Positions 21,044 to 35,545 of a stretch of 64,000 nucleotides of DNA are shown piece by piece. This DNA comes from Bacillus fungorum (GTDB lineage Bacteria; Bacillota; Bacilli; Bacillales; Bacillaceae_G), in the NCBI RefSeq assembly GCF_002746455.1, contig NZ_NWUW01000005.1, forward strand, positions 186,001 through 250,000, read 5' to 3'. The position numbers and the translations under genes were made by a program. Every line of letters starts with the position of its first letter. Positions within the stretch are counted from its first letter, which is position 1. Under the pieces are notes generated by a model. That model saw only the letters and a list, made by a program, of their open reading frames with translations, was not told where the DNA came from and ran no database searches.

Positions 21044-21292
21044 GTGGTTCAAAAACGAGTTCAGGTTTCATTAAAAAACGGTTTACAAGCACGTCCGGCT
21101 GCGTTGTTTGTACAAGAGGCTAATCGCTTTCATGCCGATATCTTCATCGAGAAAGATGGAAAGACGGTAAATGCAAAGAGCATAATGGGGATTATGAGCT
21201 TAGCAATTGGAACTGGTAGCATGATAACAATTACAACAGAAGGTTCAGATGCAGAAGAGGCTTTAGAAGCATTAGTTGCATATGTACAGTAA
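21044..21292 (+). CDS. crh: Catabolite repression HPr-like protein Crh
   Basis: The 82-residue HPr paralogue keeps the regulatory Ser46 region (NAKSIMGIMSLAIG), but the catalytic His15 of HPr is replaced by Gln (NGLQARPAA). It therefore cannot take part in PTS phosphotransfer and serves only as a CcpA co-repressor after HprK phosphorylation. It starts with GTG and ends the yvcI-crh operon. Its kinase, HprK, is encoded about 10 kb upstream. Confidence 0.96.
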   Translation: MVQKRVQVSLKNGLQARPAALFVQEANRFHADIFIEKDGKTVNAKSIMGIMSLAIGTGSMITITTEGSDAEEALEALVAYVQ

Positions 21293-21323
21293 AAAAGCTA
21301 TCGCGAATGTGCGATAGCTTTTT
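21292..21323 (+). terminator. Terminator of the yvcI-rapZ-yvcK-whiA-crh operon
   Basis: Perfect 13-bp stem AAAAAGCTATCGC / GCGATAGCTTTTT. Confidence 0.85.
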
Positions 21324-21378
21324 GTTTTTGTTGTTTTTGGTGGGGGCGGGTATGTAGAGGGTGCGTGCTTGTCGAGGA

Positions 21379-21430
21379 TTGTCGGTAAGTTTTGTCGAAA
21401 CGTCAATATATTTGAAAAATCGCTGATATA
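21379..21430. repeat. Dispersed repeat, copy 2 (see 1001-1038)
   Basis: TTGTCGGTAAG, then 10 bp, then CGTCAATATATTTGAAAAAT and CGCTGATATA. It shares nearly all of copy 1 but has an 11-bp insertion-like difference in the middle. Confidence 0.6.
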
Positions 21431-21473
21431 TTTAAGTGGATACTGGATGGGGTATGCATTGACAGAGGTTTGA

Positions 21474-21505
21474 CCATAAAAAAAGCGCCCTATAATAGGG
21501 CGCTT
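21474..21505 (-). terminator. Terminator of clpP (minus strand)
   Basis: AAAGCGCCCT / AGGGCGCTTT stem; on the minus strand it is followed by a run of T. It lies just beyond a structured repeat downstream of clpP. Confidence 0.65.
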
Positions 21506-21638
21506 TCGCTTTTCAGTATATCCAGCTCCAGCGGCTAGCTCTTCGTGTCTAAGAACCTTCCGCATAAGAAGGCAAAAAGCGCCTTTTATGCGAAAGAACC
21601 TTAGCCAGTCAGAGTTGAACGAGCCGCTTCCGCTTTTA
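21504..21638. repeat. Structured dispersed repeat, copy A (related to the tandem copies at 41726-41990)
   Basis: The unit has the start ATCCAGCTCCAGCGGCTAG and the end GAGCCGCTTCCGCTTTT. The ends are complementary (AGCGGCT with AGCCGCT), so the unit can fold on itself. An internal CGCATAAGAAGGC/GCCTTTTATGCG hairpin is also present. It occupies the gap between crh and the 3' end of clpP. Confidence 0.7.
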
Positions 21639-21642
21639 GTTA

Positions 21643-22224
21643 TTAACGATTTGTAAAGATCTTATCGATTAAACCGTATTCTAAAGCTTTTTCTGCTGTC
21701 ATGAAGTTATCGCGGTCTGTGTCGCGTTGTAGTACTTCAAGTGGTTGACCTGTGCGGTCAGCAAGAATTTGGTTTAGTTTTTCACGTAAGAATAGGATGC
21801 GTTTAGCTGCGATTTCGATTTCAGTCGCCTGACCTTGTGCCCCACCAAGTGGTTGGTGAATCATTACTTCACTGTTTGGAAGTGCATAACGTTTTCCTTT
21901 TTCACCTGCTGCAAGTAAGAATGCACCCATAGATGCAGCCATACCGATACAGATTGTTGATACTTGTGGTTTAATAAACTGCATTGTATCGTAAATTGCC
22001 ATACCTGCTGTGATAGAACCACCAGGGCTGTTAATGTAGATGTGAATATCTTTTTCTGGATCTTGAGATTCCAAGAATAAAAGCTGGGAAACGATTGAGT
22101 TAGCTACGTTGTCATCAATTGCGCTACCAAGCATAATGATGCGGTCTTTTAATAGTCGAGAGTAAATATCGTAAGCGCGTTCTCCACGATTTGTTTGTTC
22201 AATTACTGTAGGAATTAAATTCAT
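21643..22224 (-). CDS. clpP: ATP-dependent Clp protease proteolytic subunit
   Basis: The 193-residue serine protease forms the tetradecameric chamber served by ClpC, ClpX and ClpE. The catalytic Ser lies in [14 protein letters not shown], His in [11 protein letters not shown] and Asp in [28 protein letters not shown] precedes the ATG on the minus strand, and a CtsR operator lies about 50 bp upstream. It is transcribed alone and convergent to crh. Confidence 0.97.
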   Translation of the reverse strand: MNLIPTVIEQTNRGERAYDIYSRLLKDRIIMLGSAIDDNVANSIVSQLLFLESQDPEKDIHIYINSPGGSITAGMAIYDTMQFIKPQVSTICIGMAASMGAFLLAAGEKGKRYALPNSEVMIHQPLGGAQGQATEIEIAAKRILFLREKLNQILADRTGQPLEVLQRDTDRDNFMTAEKALEYGLIDKIFTNR

Positions 22225-22272
22225 CTGTTATTTCCTCCTTCTAAAGCTTTCTTAGTCTTATAATACAATTAT

Positions 22273-22289
22273 GGTCAATAAAGGTCAAA
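22273..22289. promoter_or_regulatory. CtsR operator of clpP
   Basis: Direct heptad repeat GGTCAAT-AAA-GGTCAAA matches the CtsR consensus (RGTCAAA-N3-RGTCAAA). It sits where the -35 region of the minus-strand clpP promoter should be (TATTAT at about 22258-22263). Confidence 0.85.
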
Positions 22290-22424
22290 CAAAACCACTT
22301 TAAATCAAAAAAATATGTAGTTGTACCATGAAATATTCGCTATGTTTTTGAAATTCCCTGCTTATGTATCTTAAACATCATAACCGAATTACATAAATTT
22401 AAACGTTATGAGAGCTGGAGAAAA

Positions 22425-22462
22425 AAAGAAAAGAACGCCTTTTTACTGAAGCGTTCTTTCGA
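22425..22462 (-). terminator. Terminator of the spoVA2-type operon (minus strand)
   Basis: Read on the minus strand, AAGAACGC pairs with GCGTTCTT across a 12-nt loop and is followed by a T-rich tract; it lies just after the DUF421 stop codon. Confidence 0.7.
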
Positions 22463-22465
22463 GAG

Positions 22466-23335
22466 TTATTCTTTTAAAAGGTAGGTTACTTTATTTAAAA
22501 TCTTTTCGATTTGTTTTGCGTTTTTACTATACATTTCGCTCGCTGATTTCGACTTTGTTTCTAAAGAAAATAGTTCAAGATCAGCATGACATTTTTTTAA
22601 AGATGCCAATAACAAAGGTTTGTTTTGAGGAGAAGGCATTTGTAGTTTATCATTATAAATGTCGATAGTCAGTTGTCCGTATGAATCCACTTGACCGAGA
22701 AAGACATTTTCAATGACAACACCGAGCTTTTCTAGTTCAGAATGTAGCCAAGCGCGGTTATGTCCACTTGCGGATAGAGGTTCATCTAGTACATTTCCAT
22801 CCATAATAACAGTTTGTGGTTCTTTTTCATTCGGTACCTTTAAACCGATGTCTTTTGCTGTAAGTGGCTGAGAATCTTTCTTTAATAGTACATTTAATTC
22901 TCCGCTTGGTTCTAAGACAGCAAATTCGACTTCAGCTATACTGAATGCACCATTTCCTCTAAGAAGTTCAAGTAACTCATCACTTGTGTATTTCTCTTTC
23001 TTTAAATTATCTTCGAGTATTTTTCCATCTTTTATTAATACGGTAGATTTCCCTTCAAAGAAATCTCTAGCGGCTTTGTTTTTTAAGGAAAGAATGCCGA
23101 CAAAAAAAGGTACGGAAGCGAAAATAAGTATCGCAAAGACGCCGTGGAAAAATTTTGAATCGAGCCCTGTAGATACTTGGGCAGCGATGTCACCGATTGT
23201 CATTCCGGCTATGTATTCAAAAAAGGAGAGCTGCGAGATTTGTCTTTTCCCTAACCATTTCGTAATAGCGAATAAAATAATTAATATGAATACAGAGCGA
23301 AGAATGACAAGTGTCCATTCCGGCAGGTGAGACAT
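22466..23335 (-). CDS. DUF421/YetF-family membrane protein of the spoVA2-type operon
   Basis: The 289-residue protein has three N-terminal membrane helices (LVILRSVFILIILFAITKWL onward, with KRQISQLSFFEYIAGMTIGD) and a soluble C-terminal pair of DUF421 domains containing FFEGKSTVLIKDGKI. The start at 23335 places GGAGG 8 nt upstream. It is the last gene of the spoVA2-type operon. In the mobile version, spoVA2mob of highly heat-resistant B. subtilis spores, DUF421 and DUF1657 genes occupy the same positions. Confidence 0.88.
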   Translation of the reverse strand: MSHLPEWTLVILRSVFILIILFAITKWLGKRQISQLSFFEYIAGMTIGDIAAQVSTGLDSKFFHGVFAILIFASVPFFVGILSLKNKAARDFFEGKSTVLIKDGKILEDNLKKEKYTSDELLELLRGNGAFSIAEVEFAVLEPSGELNVLLKKDSQPLTAKDIGLKVPNEKEPQTVIMDGNVLDEPLSASGHNRAWLHSELEKLGVVIENVFLGQVDSYGQLTIDIYNDKLQMPSPQNKPLLLASLKKCHADLELFSLETKSKSASEMYSKNAKQIEKILNKVTYLLKE

Positions 23336-23355
23336 AGTCATTTCCTCCAGTCTAC

Positions 23356-23562
23356 TTAAAACCCTTTATATTGAGGTTCTTCACGTTCTAATACTGAAAC
23401 TCTATTTTGTAAATCAGCGATGATGCTGTCCATTTCTAACATACATTCATGAAATACGCGTTTTGATTCCGCATCCTGTGAATTTAGTGAAAGGGAGCTT
23501 AAACTTGCTTGAGCGCCCCTTACACTAGCAAGGCAGGTTTTAACGCTAGCGATAACAGTCAT
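23356..23562 (-). CDS. DUF1657 protein (second copy)
   Basis: The 68-residue helical protein begins MTVIASVKTCLASVRGAQAS and is related to the DUF1657 protein at 26026-26232 (TVI.. K..S(V/G)L..AQASL pattern and the ending EEPQY). The two bracket the spoVACDE core of the operon. DUF1657 proteins are small spore-associated proteins of unknown role. Ribosome-binding site AGAGGTG is present. Confidence 0.88.
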   Translation of the reverse strand: MTVIASVKTCLASVRGAQASLSSLSLNSQDAESKRVFHECMLEMDSIIADLQNRVSVLEREEPQYKGF

Positions 23563-23573
23563 ACAAACACCTC

Positions 23574-23924
23574 TTATCCTTTCGGTTTGAATAGCAATGC
23601 TCCAATGAAGCCGAAAATAATAGCTGCGGATACGCCAGCGCTCGTTACTTTAAACATACCGGTGATGACACCGACGATGCCATGTTTTGCAGCTTCTTCC
23701 ATTGCACCATGAACGAGGGCATTACCGAAGCTTGTAATGGGTACTGTTGCCCCAGCTCCAGCGAAATCAATTAATGGTTCATACAAATTGAATCCATCTA
23801 ATATAGCTCCGGCAACAACGAGTGTTGCCATTGTATGAGCTGGTGTTAACTTGCCGACATCAAACATAAGTTGGCCGATTACACATATGAGTCCACCAAT
23901 GACGAAAGCCCAGAAAAAAATCAT
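23574..23924 (-). CDS. spoVAE: Stage V sporulation protein AE (SpoVAEb type)
   Basis: The 116-residue integral membrane protein ([20 protein letters not shown], then [20 protein letters not shown]) is part of the SpoVA channel complex that moves Ca-dipicolinate in forming and germinating spores. Its ATG overlaps the spoVAD stop (ATGA). It shares the GAGxxVPxxxFGN motif with SpoVAC. Confidence 0.93.
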   Translation of the reverse strand: MIFFWAFVIGGLICVIGQLMFDVGKLTPAHTMATLVVAGAILDGFNLYEPLIDFAGAGATVPITSFGNALVHGAMEEAAKHGIVGVITGMFKVTSAGVSAAIIFGFIGALLFKPKG

Positions 23925-24937
23925 TGCGTTGCACCTCCAAATTCAATCGAAACGGCGTGAGCGATACACGGAATCGTTTCTTCTTGTTGGAATGTAAGTG
24001 GAGATAGTAAAGCGCCTGTCGCAACGACAAGTATTTTTTTGAACTCTCCTCTTTTCATTCGGTTTAATAAATGACCGTACACGACTGTTGCAGAGCATCC
24101 GGGTCCACTAGCGCCAGCGATGACAGGTTGTCCTTCTCTATAAATGATGATTCCGCAATCTTGGAATTGTTCGCTCGTTACTTTTGTTCCGTGCTTATGT
24201 AGTAGGTCGTAGGCAATTTCGCGTCCAACATGTCCGAGATCACCTGTTACGATTAAGTCGTAATAAGAAGCATCAATTTGTCGTTCGCGTAAATGAGCTT
24301 CAATTGTATCGACAGCCGCTGGGGCCATCGCACCACCCATATTAAAAGGATCTGTTAATCCCATATCAATTACTCTTCCGATTGTTGCAGAGGTTACCCT
24401 AGGACCGTGTCCAGTATCGCTTAAAATAGCTGCACCAGCACCAGTTACTGTCCACTGTGCAGTAGGTGGTTTTTGTCCACCATATTCGGTAGGGTAGCGG
24501 AATTGTTTTTCTACAGCGGCATTATGGCTTGATGCACCAGTTAATAAATATTTGGCCCCTTTTGCATTTACGATACTTGCCCCAAGTGCTAATCCTTCCA
24601 TAGAAGTAGAGCAAGCCCCGAATAATCCGAGATAAGGTGTTCCGAGTGTACGGCAAGCAAAGCTTGTAGGAGTGATTTGATTAATTAAATCTCCTGCGAG
24701 TACAAATTGAATATCGTCTTTACGGAGCTTGGCTTTTTCAGTAGCACGGCTACAAGCTTCTTCAAATAAAATTTTATGTGCTTTTTCGTAAGAATCTTGG
24801 CCAAGCCATAAATCTTCATGGAGGGTGTCGAAGTCTTCAGGGATATTTCCGTTCGCTTCAAATGGTCCGCCAACTACCCCGGTTGAGATAATAACTGGTT
24901 TGTTTTCGAATACCCATGTTCGGTGTCCTTGTAACAT
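23921..24937 (-). CDS. spoVAD: Stage V sporulation protein AD
   Basis: The 338-residue protein has a thiolase-like fold without the thiolase reaction; SpoVAD binds dipicolinic acid on the outer face of the inner spore membrane. Recognisable blocks are [38 protein letters not shown] and [16 protein letters not shown]. Its ATG directly follows the spoVAC stop. Confidence 0.95.
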   Translation of the reverse strand: MLQGHRTWVFENKPVIISTGVVGGPFEANGNIPEDFDTLHEDLWLGQDSYEKAHKILFEEACSRATEKAKLRKDDIQFVLAGDLINQITPTSFACRTLGTPYLGLFGACSTSMEGLALGASIVNAKGAKYLLTGASSHNAAVEKQFRYPTEYGGQKPPTAQWTVTGAGAAILSDTGHGPRVTSATIGRVIDMGLTDPFNMGGAMAPAAVDTIEAHLRERQIDASYYDLIVTGDLGHVGREIAYDLLHKHGTKVTSEQFQDCGIIIYREGQPVIAGASGPGCSATVVYGHLLNRMKRGEFKKILVVATGALLSPLTFQQEETIPCIAHAVSIEFGGATQ

Positions 24938-25414
24938 TTATAGCCCTCCCCATTGAACAAGAATCGTTTTAATAAGTGCGATGACGAAAGCGGAAAATAC
25001 ACCAAATAAAATAACGGAACCAGCTAGCTTAAACATGTTACCTCCAACACCAAGGACAAATCCCTCTGTTCGGTGTTCGATACATGCGGCAATAACAGAG
25101 TTGCCAAATCCAGTAACAGGTACAGCTGTGCCGGCTCCAGCAAATTGTCCGAGGCGATCGTATACGCCGAATCCGGTCAGTAACATGGAGATGAAAATAA
25201 GAGTTGCCACAGTTGGATTCCCTGCCGATCGTTCAGTGAAATCGAAATACGTAATATAAAAAGTAGAAATAAGTTGCCCGATTAGGCAAATGGAACCACC
25301 AACGAAAAAAGCTTTTATACAATTTTTTAAGACAGGGCGTTTCGGTTCTCGTTCTTGCTCAAATTTTTTATATTCCTGTTGTACAGGGGTTAAGTTTTTA
25401 TCTTTACTAGACAT
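24938..25414 (-). CDS. spoVAC: Stage V sporulation protein AC
   Basis: The 158-residue membrane protein has an N-terminal cytoplasmic segment and about four helices, including FFVGGSICLIGQLISTFYIT and FAGAGTAVPVTGFGNSVIAA. SpoVAC behaves as a mechanosensitive channel of the dipicolinate translocation machinery. AAGGAAGG precedes the ATG. The third gene of this spoVA2-type operon. Confidence 0.94.
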   Translation of the reverse strand: MSSKDKNLTPVQQEYKKFEQEREPKRPVLKNCIKAFFVGGSICLIGQLISTFYITYFDFTERSAGNPTVATLIFISMLLTGFGVYDRLGQFAGAGTAVPVTGFGNSVIAACIEHRTEGFVLGVGGNMFKLAGSVILFGVFSAFVIALIKTILVQWGGL

Positions 25415-25443
25415 TTCAATCCTTCCTTTTCTATTCGAAAGCG

Positions 25444-25932
25444 TTAAGTGTTAGATTCCATTTCTGATCCGATAAGTTTTAACTGTTTTTTGATTTCATC
25501 TTTAGATATTTCCTTTTTCTTGATTCTGTTTTCAAGCTTTTCAAGTAACATAAAGATTTTTTTATCTGTACTTACACGAACATCGAAAGTAGGATGTTCA
25601 TCACTTAGCTGCTTTTGAAGTTTCTTGCGTAAAGGTTTTAGCCCAAATCGTTCATGATGCTCAGGCTTAACTGCTATGTAGAGATCTAAATTTGAATTCA
25701 CTGCTGCACTTTTTATAATTTCATCCATAGCGAGGGCCTTTTTCTTAGCTCCTTGCGATATAGATTGATTAAAGGATTCCGTACTCGTCTTTGTTAATTT
25801 GGGACCTTTCTCTTTCTCTGTTCGTTTTGCTTCTTCTTTTTTTACCTTTTTATCTAATGGGCTATGATCACAACCGGTAAAAGAACTAAATAGAAGTATA
25901 AATAACGCGGTAATGAGTCCGATCTTTCGCAT
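25444..25932 (-). CDS. YhcN/YlaJ-family sporulation lipoprotein
   Basis: The protein of about 162 residues has a lipoprotein signal (MRKIGLITALFILLFSSFTG followed by Cys). The mature region is highly charged, with AVNSNLDLYIAVKPEHHERF typical of the YhcN/YlaJ family of spore-membrane lipoproteins. An ATG at 25932 is taken as start, with GGA 8 nt upstream; nearby ATGs at 25941 and 25938 are alternatives. It sits between DUF1657 and spoVAC as in spoVA2mob operons. Confidence 0.85.
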   Translation of the reverse strand: MRKIGLITALFILLFSSFTGCDHSPLDKKVKKEEAKRTEKEKGPKLTKTSTESFNQSISQGAKKKALAMDEIIKSAAVNSNLDLYIAVKPEHHERFGLKPLRKKLQKQLSDEHPTFDVRVSTDKKIFMLLEKLENRIKKKEISKDEIKKQLKLIGSEMESNT

Positions 25933-26025
25933 AATCATCATTCCATTTCTATTGCAATATGTAATGTGATAGAAAAAGGATGACTGCATATCATCCTTTT
26001 TCTATTTCACAGCATGACGGATTCG

Positions 26026-26232
26026 TTATTGCTGTGAGTATTGTGGTTCTTCTTGTTGGACTTCTTCAACGCGTGGGTTTAAAGAATCGATAATTGTTTG
26101 TATTTGCTCTGCAGCTGTTTGGAAAAGTTGCTTAGCTTGTTGGTTATCCGTATCAAGAGCGAATCCCTCTAAGCTAGCTTGTGCACTTTTTAATCCAGAA
26201 ACAGTTTGCTTTAGTTTCGTAATTACGGTCAT
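26026..26232 (-). CDS. DUF1657 protein (first gene of the spoVA2-type operon)
   Basis: The 68-residue helical protein begins MTVITKLKQTVSGLKSAQAS and ends EVQQEEPQYSQQ. The start at 26232 follows AAAGGGGGC on the minus strand; further upstream codons in frame have no site. It heads the seven-gene run DUF1657, yhcN-like, spoVAC, spoVAD, spoVAE, DUF1657, DUF421. A forespore (SigG) promoter is expected upstream, but I could not fix it with confidence. Confidence 0.88.
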   Translation of the reverse strand: MTVITKLKQTVSGLKSAQASLEGFALDTDNQQAKQLFQTAAEQIQTIIDSLNPRVEEVQQEEPQYSQQ

Positions 26233-26435
26233 TGAATGAAGCCCCCTTTGGAATATCAATTCAAAGGTTATAATTTGTGAGTTGGGGTGAACTTATGATT
26301 GGGAAATTTAGGAATATCGCTTTGCTAATAGACTCCTAACTAAGGTGTATAAAGGATTATGGGGATATTTTTATTGATTTAGATGGATTTTATTGCTATT
26401 ATTATGAGAAGAAAATGAAGTGATTTTATAATCAT

Positions 26436-26511
26436 GCGCCCATAGCTCAGTCGGATAGAGCGGTGGTTTCCGGTACCACGTCTGCCGGGGGTTCGAATCC
26501 CTCTGGGCGCG
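26436..26511 (+). tRNA. tRNA-Arg (anticodon CCG)
   Basis: A full cloverleaf can be drawn: acceptor GCGCCCA / TGGGCGC with discriminator G, D arm GCTC..GAGC, anticodon stem GTGGT / ACCAC with loop TTCCGGT (anticodon CCG), and T arm GGGGG-TTCGAAT-CCCTC. CCA is not encoded. A terminator follows within a few bases. Confidence 0.95.
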
Positions 26512-26513
26512 TC

Positions 26514-26554
26514 AAAAAGTCCTAACTTACGTTTTGTAGGTTAGGACTTTTTTT
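26514..26554 (+). terminator. Terminator of tRNA-Arg
   Basis: AAAAAGTCCTAAC pairs with GTTAGGACTTTTT, followed by more T. Confidence 0.85.
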
Positions 26555-26769
26555 ATTTCCCTCTTGTTATATCTGATAATAAGATTTACTATTAGTACTT
26601 GGTAATAAATATTTACCTTATTATTTTCTTTCAATATTATTCAAATTTTGGTTGTAAGTTGTAAGTCTCATTAATACATATAAATTAATAATATTTTGGA
26701 ATGGGTGTCTGCGTGAGGATTCTCCTTTTACCAAACTTATTGTACAATAGAAACAAGGGGGAGATTAGT

Positions 26770-28077
26770 TTGAAGGCAAGTCTTTTACAAGAACAAAGCT
26801 TACGTTTGGCAATGACACAAGAGTTAAGGCAAGCGATTACAATGCTCCAGTATAATGTACAAGAATTATCGGAGTTTTTGTATGAGCAATCGTTAGAGAA
26901 TCCCCTTATTGAGTTAGGTGGTTTTGAGAGGGAGAAGAAAAAGAGCTCTAACAACAGTAAAAGTACCAGCAAACAAGTCGAGAATCAGATGGAAATCTAC
27001 AGTGTGGATTCTACAACGATTCAGCAACATTTATTAAATCAAATACAGTATTATAAAATAGAGGAAGAAGAGCGAAAAGTAGCTTCTTTCATTATTATGA
27101 ACATGGATGGAAATGGGTATTTACAAGAAACGAACGAAGAGTTAGCAAATCTTCTTTCCGCACCGCTTCATGTAGTCGACCGCTCTGTAGAGCTTGTCCA
27201 ATCACTAGAGCCAGCAGGGGTAGGGGCACGTAATATTCAGGAATGTCTAACCTTGCAATTGAAGCGCTTACAAAGGCGGAATGGATTAGCAGAAGAGGTT
27301 GTTGAAGATCATTTCGCTTATTTCGTGAAGAAAGATTGGCGAAAGCTCGTTCAAGTGCTGAAGTGTAGTAATGAAGAATTACAGGATGCGGTAAATTGTA
27401 TAACGTCATTACAACCAAAGCCAGGTCTTGCGTTTTCTTCTGATAAACCACTTTATATTGTGCCTGATATGGCAGTGAAAAAAGATGGTGATCGTCTCGT
27501 TTTACAGATGAATGAGAGAAATATGCCAAGAATTGAAATTCATTCTGAGTATAGTGCGCTTCTTAATAATAGTGAAAGTGAAGTAGCATCTTACGTATCA
27601 GAAAAGTATCAGCATGTGCAGTGGATTATGCGTAGTTTGAAACAGAGAAAACAAACGCTTCTGCAAGTGATGACCATTATTATGGAAAAACAACGTGATT
27701 TCTTCTGGAAAGGTCCAGCGTATTTAAAGCCACTTGCTTTAAAAGAAGTAGCAGAAGAGTTAAGCGTGCATGAATCGACAATTAGTCGTGCAACGCGAAA
27801 TAAATATGTGCAAACACCACATGGTTTATTTGAGATGAAATCGTTCTTTAGTAATGCCGTTTCGACTACTGAAGATGAAGCAGTTTCTACAAAGCGTGTA
27901 AAACAATTTATTCAAACGCTTGTTGAGGCGGAGAATAAGAAAAAGCCACTTTCAGACCAAAAGATTTCAAAATTATTAGAAGAAAAGCATGAAATCGTTA
28001 TTTCTCGAAGAACAGTGGCGAAGTATAGAGAGCAAATGCACATCCCAGCGTCGTCATTACGAAAAACGATCGGATAG
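26770..28077 (+). CDS. rpoN: RNA polymerase sigma-54 factor
   Basis: The 435-residue sigma-54 (SigL) has the Gln/Leu-rich activator-interacting region I (MTQELRQAITMLQYNVQEL), core-binding region SLQPKPGLAFSSDKPLYIVP, an HTH, and the RpoN box ISRRTVAKYREQM. It directs activator-dependent -24/-12 transcription. A TTG at 26770 is preferred because GGGGGAG lies 8 nt upstream and it matches the family N-terminus; the ATG at 26701 would add an unlikely leader. Confidence 0.95.
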   Translation: MKASLLQEQSLRLAMTQELRQAITMLQYNVQELSEFLYEQSLENPLIELGGFEREKKKSSNNSKSTSKQVENQMEIYSVDSTTIQQHLLNQIQYYKIEEEERKVASFIIMNMDGNGYLQETNEELANLLSAPLHVVDRSVELVQSLEPAGVGARNIQECLTLQLKRLQRRNGLAEEVVEDHFAYFVKKDWRKLVQVLKCSNEELQDAVNCITSLQPKPGLAFSSDKPLYIVPDMAVKKDGDRLVLQMNERNMPRIEIHSEYSALLNNSESEVASYVSEKYQHVQWIMRSLKQRKQTLLQVMTIIMEKQRDFFWKGPAYLKPLALKEVAEELSVHESTISRATRNKYVQTPHGLFEMKSFFSNAVSTTEDEAVSTKRVKQFIQTLVEAENKKKPLSDQKISKLLEEKHEIVISRRTVAKYREQMHIPASSLRKTIG

Positions 28078-28087
28078 GTGAAGATAG

Positions 28088-28333
28088 ATGCAGGTTGTAC
28101 TGTATACAAAAAAAGATTGTGGCCTTTGCGTGAAGGCGAAACAAGTTTTACAGGAAGTACAATGTGAATATTCTTTTCAAATCGAGGAAATAGATATATA
28201 TGAAGAAAATGACCTTTTAGAAAAATATCACTTAATGATTCCGGTTGTAGAAATAGACGGAAAACAAGTAGAATATGGTAACATTCACAAAGGTGTGATA
28301 ATAAACTATATAAAGAATGCAGTTAAGAGTTGA
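28088..28333 (+). CDS. Glutaredoxin-like thioredoxin-fold protein
   Basis: The 81-residue protein has a CxxC active site (KKDCGLCVKAKQVL), the cis-Pro strand MIPVVEIDG and a thioredoxin-fold length. It starts 10 bp after rpoN. It probably acts as a small cytosolic disulfide reductase; its partner is unknown. Confidence 0.85.
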   Translation: MQVVLYTKKDCGLCVKAKQVLQEVQCEYSFQIEEIDIYEENDLLEKYHLMIPVVEIDGKQVEYGNIHKGVIINYIKNAVKS

Positions 28334-28358
28334 ATAAGTTTCTATCTCCTGTTACAAT
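28330..28358 (+). promoter_or_regulatory. cggR-gapA operon promoter
   Basis: TTGAAT (28330-28335), 17-bp spacer, TACAAT (28353-28358), followed by the CggR operator about 35 bp downstream. Confidence 0.7.
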
Positions 28359-28392
28359 AATACACGTAGCAGGGATTATTTTTTTAACCTAT

Positions 28393-28430
28393 GTGGGACA
28401 CAAAATGTCACTACGGGACGTAAAGTGACC
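28393..28430 (+). promoter_or_regulatory. CggR operator
   Basis: Two tandem half-sites, GTGGGACACAAAATGTC and CGGGACGTAAAGTGAC, match the B. subtilis CggR operator (CGGGAC-N6-TGTC direct repeats). It lies between promoter and gene, so CggR blocks transcription until fructose-1,6-bisphosphate releases it. Confidence 0.9.
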
Positions 28431-28469
28431 ACGGAGGAAAAATGAACCGATGTAGTGAGGAGAAAAGAT

Positions 28470-29498
28470 ATGCGCTCATGGATTCAGAACACAAAAAAAT
28501 TATTACCTGATCTGCTACCTGTTATGCAAACGAGAATGCAAATTCTTCAATACATTAGGCTCATGCAGCCGATTGGAAGAAGAAACTTATCAGCAAGTCT
28601 CGGTATGACAGAACGAGTATTGCGAAGTGAAGTTCAAGTTTTGAAAGAACAAAACTTAGTTCACGTCGCTTCTTCTGGAATGACTTTGACAGAAGAAGGA
28701 ACAGCTTTAGTTCTTGCTTTGGAAGACTTTATGAAAGAAATTTCCGGGTTAAAGGTTTTAGAAAAGCAACTTAAGGAAACATTAGACTTGGATGAAGTTT
28801 TCGTTGTCCCTGGTGATAGTGATGAATCACCTTGGGTCAAACTGGAGATGGGCCGTGCTTGTGTGACTTGTATAAAAGACCGTTTGACAGCGAATAATAT
28901 CGTTGCTGTGGCTGGAGGAACTACGCTAGCTGCTGCTGCGGACATGATGCAGCTTGATTGCAAAGATTTACATATGCTATTTGTCCCAGCACGTGGTGGA
29001 ATTGGAGAAGGTGTCGAATTAGAAGCCAATACCATTTGTGCCAAAATGGCGCAAAATACGATGAGTAATTATCGCTTATTGTATGTTCCAGACCATGTTA
29101 GTAGCGAAGCATATGCGTCTATTGTGACAGAGCCTTCCGTGAAAGAAGTTCTTGAGTTGATTCGATCTTCCAATATCGTTATTCATGGAATAGGTGATGC
29201 GTTAACAATGGCACGTCGCAGAAATACTTCAGAAGCAGATTGGTTAAAGATTCAAGCAAGCGAAGCAGTTGGCGAAGCTTTCGGTTACTACTTTAATGAA
29301 CAAGGAAATGTTGTTCATAAAGTAAGAACAGTTGGTATGCAACTTGAGGATTTACAAAATGTATCTCACGTTGTTGCAGTCGCTGGTGGTTCTTCAAAGG
29401 CAAAGGCAATACAGGCTGTAATTAAACAAGGGCACACTTCAATTCTAATTACAGATGAAGGTGCAGCAAAGCAGTTAACAAAGGGTATTACCCTTTAA
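28470..29498 (+). CDS. cggR: Central glycolytic genes regulator
   Basis: The 342-residue SorC/DeoR-family repressor has an N-terminal winged helix (GRRNLSASLGMTERVLRSEV) and a C-terminal sugar-phosphate-binding domain (VAGGTTLAAAADMM, ARGGIGEGVELEANTI, GIGDALTMARRR). Fructose-1,6-bisphosphate is the inducer. The ATG at 28470 follows GAGGAGAAAAG. It represses its own operon through the operator at 28393-28430. Confidence 0.96.
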   Translation: MRSWIQNTKKLLPDLLPVMQTRMQILQYIRLMQPIGRRNLSASLGMTERVLRSEVQVLKEQNLVHVASSGMTLTEEGTALVLALEDFMKEISGLKVLEKQLKETLDLDEVFVVPGDSDESPWVKLEMGRACVTCIKDRLTANNIVAVAGGTTLAAAADMMQLDCKDLHMLFVPARGGIGEGVELEANTICAKMAQNTMSNYRLLYVPDHVSSEAYASIVTEPSVKEVLELIRSSNIVIHGIGDALTMARRRNTSEADWLKIQASEAVGEAFGYYFNEQGNVVHKVRTVGMQLEDLQNVSHVVAVAGGSSKAKAIQAVIKQGHTSILITDEGAAKQLTKGITL

Positions 29499-29503
29499 TA
29501 TAA

Positions 29504-30529
<1,026 letters not shown>

Positions 30530-30556
30530 TTCTTAATTATATAAGCTATCAATGAC

Positions 30557-30600
30557 AAAACGAGGGAGAGGGTTTGTTCCCTCTCTCTCTTCTTTCGTTT
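30557..30600 (+). terminator. Hairpin between gapA and pgk (partial terminator or processing site)
   Basis: GAGGGAGAGGG pairs with CCCTCTCTCTC (one mismatch) and is followed by a pyrimidine- and T-rich tract. In Bacillus, transcripts of this operon are uncoupled here, so partial termination or 3' protection is plausible. Confidence 0.5.
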
Positions 30601-30668
30601 TAAAAGCAAATGTGTTAAGCTTTTGAGTGGGTTTTGTCAATCCTAACTAGTAGTCGGAGGGAAATCCA

Positions 30669-35493
<4,825 letters not shown>

Positions 35494-35508
35494 TTGTAGA
35501 AAATAACG

Positions 35509-35542
35509 ACAGACCGTGAGAAATCACGGTCTGTTTTTTTTT
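35509..35542 (+). terminator. Terminator of the glycolytic operon
   Basis: Perfect 11-bp stem ACAGACCGTGA / TCACGGTCTGT with GAAA loop and T tract. Confidence 0.92.
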
Positions 35543-35545
35543 ATG

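Noticed and set aside
26260-26435. Definite SigG promoter for the spoVA2-type operon
   Set aside because: No convincing -35/-10 pair could be aligned by eye; left unassigned.
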